Below, piece by piece: positions 5,696 through 9,512 of a DNA stretch of 9,512 nt (within the stretch, counting starts at the first letter, position 1; each line of letters begins with the position of its first letter). The stretch is taken from the NCBI GenBank assembly GCA_002376325.1, contig DFMR01000038.1:1-9512 (forward strand), read 5' to 3'. Made by a program: the position numbers and the translations under genes. The notes below the pieces were generated by a model that was not told where the DNA came from, ran no database searches, and saw nothing but the letters and a program-made list of their open reading frames with translations. The stretch is from Proteobacteria bacterium UBA3588 (GTDB lineage Bacteria; Pseudomonadota; Gammaproteobacteria; Thiohalomonadales; Thiohalomonadaceae).

Positions 5696-6298
5696 TTAAC
5701 GGGCGCTATGGGAAAGGATAGCGCGCTGCCGACGGGCGCGTTGCAGGTCGCCGGGTACGTCGATGTCCAGATGGATTCCTTCGTCGTCGACCGGCACGGC
5801 GACCAGCTGGCGGCGGTCGCGCCGCAACAGGAAGTGGGCGCCGGCGTCGCCGTCGAGGTTGGCCAGATCGCCGTAGTAGCGGTGGCGGAAGCCGACCGGA
5901 TGGCCGCTGCGACCGTCGTGGCTGGGGGCGACGAGAGGGGCGCCGGCGCGCAGGGCGGCGGCGACCGTGGCGAGGGTGGCGGGTGCAATGAACGGCATGT
6001 CGGCCAGGGCGATGAGCCAGCCGTCGGCCTCGGCGCTGGCGCAGACCCCGCAGGCGAGGCTGGTGCCCATGCCCTGGGCGGCACGGCCGTTGATCTGCAA
6101 GCGCGCGCCGCTGTCGGCCAGCAGGTGCATCAACGGCGCAGCACGCGGCGGGACGACGACGATCACGCGATCGACGACGGCGGCCAGCTGCTCGGCGCTG
6201 CGCAGGGCGACCGGGGTGCCGTCGTCCAGGGGGCGCAGCAGCTTGTCGCCGCCGAAACGGCGCGACTGGCCGGCGGCGAGCAGGATACCGACGATCAC
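5696..6298 (-). CDS. mocA: Molybdenum cofactor cytidylyltransferase MocA
   Basis: MocA transfers CMP from CTP to molybdenum-molybdopterin, giving the molybdopterin cytosine dinucleotide form used by bacterial xanthine dehydrogenase-type enzymes. The 200-residue length is typical. Visible motifs are the nucleotide-binding loop LAAGQSRRFGGDK (7-19), GMGTSLACG (76-84), the metal-binding LADMP (98-102), RSGHPVGF (130-137), GDAGAHFLL (150-158) and DIDVPGDL (178-185). GHPV.F and DIDVPGDL favour MocA over the GTP-using MobA. The start is GTG at 6298, which overlaps the stop of the upstream xdhC-like gene as GTGA, a sign of translational coupling. Its partners in this operon are the XdhC-type chaperone and the IorB-type molybdoenzyme subunit, which supports the cytidylyl rather than guanylyl assignment. 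The exact nucleotide specificity remains inferred. Confidence 0.9.
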   Translation of the reverse strand: MIVGILLAAGQSRRFGGDKLLRPLDDGTPVALRSAEQLAAVVDRVIVVVPPRAAPLMHLLADSGARLQINGRAAQGMGTSLACGVCASAEADGWLIALADMPFIAPATLATVAAALRAGAPLVAPSHDGRSGHPVGFRHRYYGDLANLDGDAGAHFLLRRDRRQLVAVPVDDEGIHLDIDVPGDLQRARRQRAILSHSAR

Positions 6299-7437
6299 AG
6301 CCGCACCGCCTCGCGCGCCGCGACGTCCATGGCGTCGCCGGCGGTGATGCCGTGGATCGGGGCGTAACGCGCCCGCAGCATGGCACCGTCGCGGCCGGCG
6401 AGGACCGCCTGGATCTCCGCCATGATCGATAGCGCGACCTGGGCCGGTTCGCCGCCGCCGATATCGAGGCCCATCGGATAGTGCAGCGCCTCCGGCGCAG
6501 CGTCACGCAGCTCGGCCAAGATGCGTTCGGTACGGCTGCGCGGCCCCAGTTGTCCCAGGTAGCGCGGCGGGCGGCGCAGCAGTTGCGCCAGCAGCCGGCG
6601 ATCCTGGTCGTAGCTGTGGGTCATCACCACCACGGCGCTCTCCCCGTCGACACCGGCGGCGGCGAGGGCCTCCGCCGCGTCGACGGCCAATACCGCATCG
6701 GCCAGCGGGAAGCGCTCGGGGCGGGCGTAGTGGGGGCGTTCGTCGGCGACGGTGATGTGCCAGCCCAGCTCCGCCGCCAGTCGCACCAGCGGCTGGACGT
6801 CGTGACCGGCGCCGAAAATCACCAGCCGCTGCGGCGGCGCCAGATATTCGATGAACACCTCCACCGGGCCGTGCGGGGTGAGGTAGGTGCGCAGCAGCGA
6901 GCGGCGCCGTCGCTGCGCCTCGGCCAAGTCGGCGAACAGCCGCGCATCGAGGGTGCCGTCGCCCAGGGTGCCGACCTCGCCGCCGTCGGGAAAACGGACG
7001 AGGCGGCTGCCGATGGCGATGTGGTCGGCGCCGATGACCGCGGCGGTGGCCGCGCCCGCCCGCCCCTCTTGTGCGGTACGCAACAGCCTGAGCAGTACCG
7101 GGTCGCCGGTCGCGGCGATGCGCTCGAACAGCACATGCACCACGCCGTTGCAGCCGAGGCCGAAGGCCCATTGGGTCTCGTCGCCGGCGCTGGCGTCGTA
7201 ACGGCGCAGGGCCGCCCGCCCCGTTTCGGTGAGCCACCACGCCTTCTTCACCACGTCGTCTTCCAGGCAGCCGCCGCTGACGCTGCCGATCCGCTCGCCG
7301 CTGCCGGTTACCAGCATGCGCGCCCCGGGCCGGCGGTAGGCCGAACCCTCCACCTTCGCCACGGTGGCGAGCACCGCCTCCTCGCCCGCGTGCCGCGCCA
7401 GCTCCAGCCGTGCCAGCATCTGCCCCCGTTCGTTCAT
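6295..7437 (-). CDS. XdhC/CoxI-family molybdenum cofactor maturation protein
   Basis: XdhC-type proteins bind the molybdenum cofactor, promote its sulfuration and deliver it to xanthine dehydrogenase-family enzymes, and are not part of the finished enzyme. The 380-residue protein has the N-terminal XdhC/CoxI domain, with VAKVEGSAYRRPGARMLV (27-44), GSVSGGCLEDDV (51-62) and AFGLGCNGVVHVLFE (91-105). The cysteines C57 and C96 are the conserved positions linked to cofactor binding. The C-terminal Rossmann-like domain has RLVIFGAGHDVQPLVRLA (204-221), VMTHSYDQDR (271-280), YLGQLGPRSRTERI (293-306) and GLDIGGGEPAQVALSIMAEI (323-342). I chose ATG 7437 (MNERGQ) because GGGAGGG lies about 6 nt upstream; the in-frame ATG at 7443 sits directly against that site. 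It begins 14 bp after the large-subunit stop and overlaps mocA by GTGA, so all three are one operon. Confidence 0.93.
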   Translation of the reverse strand: MNERGQMLARLELARHAGEEAVLATVAKVEGSAYRRPGARMLVTGSGERIGSVSGGCLEDDVVKKAWWLTETGRAALRRYDASAGDETQWAFGLGCNGVVHVLFERIAATGDPVLLRLLRTAQEGRAGAATAAVIGADHIAIGSRLVRFPDGGEVGTLGDGTLDARLFADLAEAQRRRRSLLRTYLTPHGPVEVFIEYLAPPQRLVIFGAGHDVQPLVRLAAELGWHITVADERPHYARPERFPLADAVLAVDAAEALAAAGVDGESAVVVMTHSYDQDRRLLAQLLRRPPRYLGQLGPRSRTERILAELRDAAPEALHYPMGLDIGGGEPAQVALSIMAEIQAVLAGRDGAMLRARYAPIHGITAGDAMDVAAREAVRL

Positions 7438-7451
7438 CGGCATCCCTCCCG

Positions 7452-9512
7452 TCAGGCCACGATGGGCAGGCGGCGGATGCGCTTGCCGGTGAGGGCGAAC
7501 AGCGCATTGGTGAGCGCCGGCGCAATAGGTGGCACGCCCGGTTCGCCGACGCCGCCCGGAGGTTGGCCGTTGCGTATCAGGTGCACATCGACCCGCGGCA
7601 TTTCGTCCATGCGCAGCACCGGGTAACTGTCGAAGTTGTTTTGCAGCACCCGTCCGTCCTTGAAGTCGATGTGGCCGTAGAGCGCGGCGGAGAGGCCGTA
7701 GACCATGGCCCCCTCCATCTGCGCCCGCACCGTGTCGGGATTGACCACGGTGCCGACGTCGGCGGCGATCACCACCCGGTGCACGCGCGGCTTGTCGCCC
7801 TGCAGCGACACCTCCGCCACCTCGGCGACATAGCTGCCGAACGATTCCGCCACCGCGATACCGCGGGCGTGGCCGTCGGGCAACGGTTTGCCCCAGCCCG
7901 CCTTGGCGGCGGCCAGCTCCAGCACGGCGCGCAGCCGCGGCCGTTTGGCCAACAGGGCGCGGCGGAACTCGAACGGATCTCTGCCGGCGGCATGGGCCAG
8001 CTCGTCGATGAACGACTCGGCGAAAAAGATATTCTGACTGTTGCCCACCGAGCGCAGGAACCAGGTGCGGATCCCCGGCGAGTATTTCACCCACTCGACG
8101 CGCACGTTGGGGATGGCGTAGGGCAGGTTGTTCAGCCCCTCCACCGCAGTGCTGTCGATGTGATCCTTGATGATTTTGGACTCCATGCCGGTGCCTTCGG
8201 CGAGGGAGTCGCACACGGTGCGGGCGGCAAACAGCACCGGGTTGCCGGCGGCGTCCAGGCCGCCGCTGATACGGCATACCGCCATCGGCCGGTAGTAGTA
8301 GCCGTGCATGTCGTCGGCGCGGCTGTATTGCACCTTGACCGGCACTCCGGCCGCCTTGGACAGGGCCACCGCCTCGGTGACGAAGTCGGGGGCGAAGCGC
8401 CGGCCGAAACCGCCGCCGAGGAACAGGGTGTCGACCTGTATCTGCGGCCGCGGCAGGCCGGTGATGGCCGCCGCGGTGGCCTGGTTGGGCCCCGGTGCCT
8501 GGGTACCGCCCCACAGCTGTGCGCTGTCCGATTTTACCCAGGCGGTGTAGTTCATCGGCTCCATGCAGGCGTGTGCCAGGTAGGGGACGTGATAGACCGC
8601 CTCCAGGGTATGCGCCGGCCGCACGCTGCCGACGTCGCCGCTGTGGCGCGCCACGACGGCGCCGCGGCCTGACTGCGCCAGCGCCTCCATGCCTCGCTCC
8701 ATGTCGGCGCTGGAGAGGGTCGTGCCGGGACCCGGCTCCCAGTCGATCTCCAGGGCGTCGCGCCCCTGTTTGGCCTGCCAGTAGGTTTCGGCCAGCACCG
8801 CGATGCCGGCGGCGGTCGGGCTCTGGACCGGCAGTACCCGCTTCACGCCCTTGATCGCCAGCGCCTTGTCGGCCTTGAACGCCCTCACCTTGCCGCCGAC
8901 CACCGGCGAACGCGCCACCACTGCAGTGAGCAGGCCGGGCAGTTTCACGTCGATGCCGAAGCGGGCGCTGCCGTCGACCTTGCTCGGGGTATCGAGGCGC
9001 TTGAGCGGTTTGCCGATGAGGGTGAAGTTCTTCGGGTCCTTGAGTTTCACCGCCTTGGGCAGCGGCCGCAGCGCCGCCGCTGCGGCCAGTTCGCCGTAGC
9101 TGGCCGTGCGGCCGTGCGGCCCCAGCACCCAGCCGCGTTCCGTCTTCAGGGCCGCCGGCGAGACCTTCCAGCGCTGCGCCGCCGCCGTCACCAGCATGGC
9201 CCGCGCGGTGGCGCCCGCCTTGCGCAGCGGCATCCACATGGCGCGCACCGAGCTGGAGCCGCCGGTGGCCTGCACCCCGAACCAGGGATGGCGGTACTCG
9301 GGCGCCACCGGCGCCGGTTCGGTGTGCAGCTTGGGCCAATCGGCGTCCAGCTCTTCGGCGACGATCATCGGCAGCGAGGTGTATACCCCCTGTCCCATCT
9401 CCGATTTGTCGACGATCACGGTGACGACGTTGTCGCTGCCGATGTGCACCCAGGCGCTGGGAGTGAAGGTGACGCCTGGCTCTGCGGCCTGCGCCAGCCG
9501 CAGCAGGCCGGG
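7452..9512 (-). CDS. Molybdenum hydroxylase large subunit, isoquinoline 1-oxidoreductase beta (IorB)-like, 5' partial
   Basis: This is the catalytic molybdenum-binding subunit of a xanthine oxidase-family enzyme that hydroxylates an N-heterocycle or oxidises an aldehyde. The frame is open to the window edge, giving 686 visible residues; only the extreme N-terminus is missing. The visible start PGLLRLAQAAEP looks like the tail of a twin-arginine signal peptide, and TPSAWVHI, VIVDKSEMGQGVYTSLPM and VAEELDADW follow as in IorB-type proteins. Cofactor motifs include WGGTQAPGPNQ, LFLGGGFGRRFAPDF (about residues 363-377 of the visible part) and the catalytic glutamate in GVGEPGVPPIAPAL near the C-terminus (E at about 657). 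The layout is that of the single-chain IorB type, not XdhB/XdhA. A small [2Fe-2S] IorA partner would be expected just upstream, outside the window. The GTG at 9446 is internal, not the start. XdhC and MocA genes follow in the operon. The substrate cannot be read from sequence. Confidence 0.92.
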   Translation of the reverse strand, partial: PGLLRLAQAAEPGVTFTPSAWVHIGSDNVVTVIVDKSEMGQGVYTSLPMIVAEELDADWPKLHTEPAPVAPEYRHPWFGVQATGGSSSVRAMWMPLRKAGATARAMLVTAAAQRWKVSPAALKTERGWVLGPHGRTASYGELAAAAALRPLPKAVKLKDPKNFTLIGKPLKRLDTPSKVDGSARFGIDVKLPGLLTAVVARSPVVGGKVRAFKADKALAIKGVKRVLPVQSPTAAGIAVLAETYWQAKQGRDALEIDWEPGPGTTLSSADMERGMEALAQSGRGAVVARHSGDVGSVRPAHTLEAVYHVPYLAHACMEPMNYTAWVKSDSAQLWGGTQAPGPNQATAAAITGLPRPQIQVDTLFLGGGFGRRFAPDFVTEAVALSKAAGVPVKVQYSRADDMHGYYYRPMAVCRISGGLDAAGNPVLFAARTVCDSLAEGTGMESKIIKDHIDSTAVEGLNNLPYAIPNVRVEWVKYSPGIRTWFLRSVGNSQNIFFAESFIDELAHAAGRDPFEFRRALLAKRPRLRAVLELAAAKAGWGKPLPDGHARGIAVAESFGSYVAEVAEVSLQGDKPRVHRVVIAADVGTVVNPDTVRAQMEGAMVYGLSAALYGHIDFKDGRVLQNNFDSYPVLRMDEMPRVDVHLIRNGQPPGGVGEPGVPPIAPALTNALFALTGKRIRRLPIVA

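Noticed and set aside
5708..6367. Plus-strand open frame opposite mocA
   Set aside because: It is the complement of a clearly recognised gene and has low-complexity Ala/Gly/Asp composition without family motifs.
7410..8672. Plus-strand open frame of about 420 codons opposite the molybdoenzyme genes
   Set aside because: It is rich in His, Arg and Gly, mirrors the codon bias of the real minus-strand genes, and shows no domain.
7438..9339. Upstream extension of the XdhC frame by several hundred codons
   Set aside because: This part is a frame-shifted shadow of the IorB-like gene that happens to stay open into xdhC. Family similarity and the ribosome-binding site place the real start at 7437.

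Overview
The window is GC-rich throughout and densely coded, with genes on both strands. Membrane, redox and molybdoenzyme-maturation genes of proteobacterial type suggest a Gram-negative, GC-rich proteobacterium. A gammaproteobacterium, or possibly a betaproteobacterium, is the best guess; this is inference from the gene families, and no taxonomic marker is present.

Left part, positions 1-1321. A minus-strand DUF427 gene (127-357) looks broken: the start of one domain copy is joined out of frame to a second copy. Just upstream of it, 25 bp away on the same strand, is a small protein resembling SinR/Cas2-fold proteins (383-640), with no CRISPR or cas genes nearby. After 261 bp without a confident gene comes a plus-strand cysteine-rich CopZ-type zinc/[2Fe-2S] protein (902-1321).

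Centre, positions 1400-4935. A minus-strand pair encodes an ECF-type sigma factor (1750-2337) and, 11 bp downstream, a small two-helix membrane protein (1400-1738). The pair probably forms one regulatory unit. Divergent from it across a 267-bp region is a BPSS1780-family multi-helix membrane protein with a zinc ribbon (2605-3840). A complete glutathionyl-hydroquinone reductase of the YqjG/ECM4 type follows (3943-4935).

Right part, positions 5124-9512. All genes are on the minus strand, read from the right edge inward: a molybdenum hydroxylase large subunit of the isoquinoline 1-oxidoreductase beta (IorB) type, cut by the window edge; an XdhC-type maturation factor; MocA cytidylyltransferase; and a GNAT acetyltransferase. 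MocA would make the cytosine-dinucleotide form of the molybdenum cofactor, XdhC would handle, sulfurate and insert it, and the IorB-like subunit would use it, probably in the periplasm. The XdhC stop and the mocA start overlap as GTGA. The GNAT gene may simply be carried along in the same transcript.

No tRNA, rRNA, CRISPR array or complete insertion sequence was recognised. The most interesting items are the sigma factor/two-helix membrane protein pair, the orphan Cas2-fold protein beside a collapsed DUF427 gene, and a two-copy GTYGGACT...CGACC repeat in the gap at 4936-5123. I see no convincing wholly new multi-gene system.
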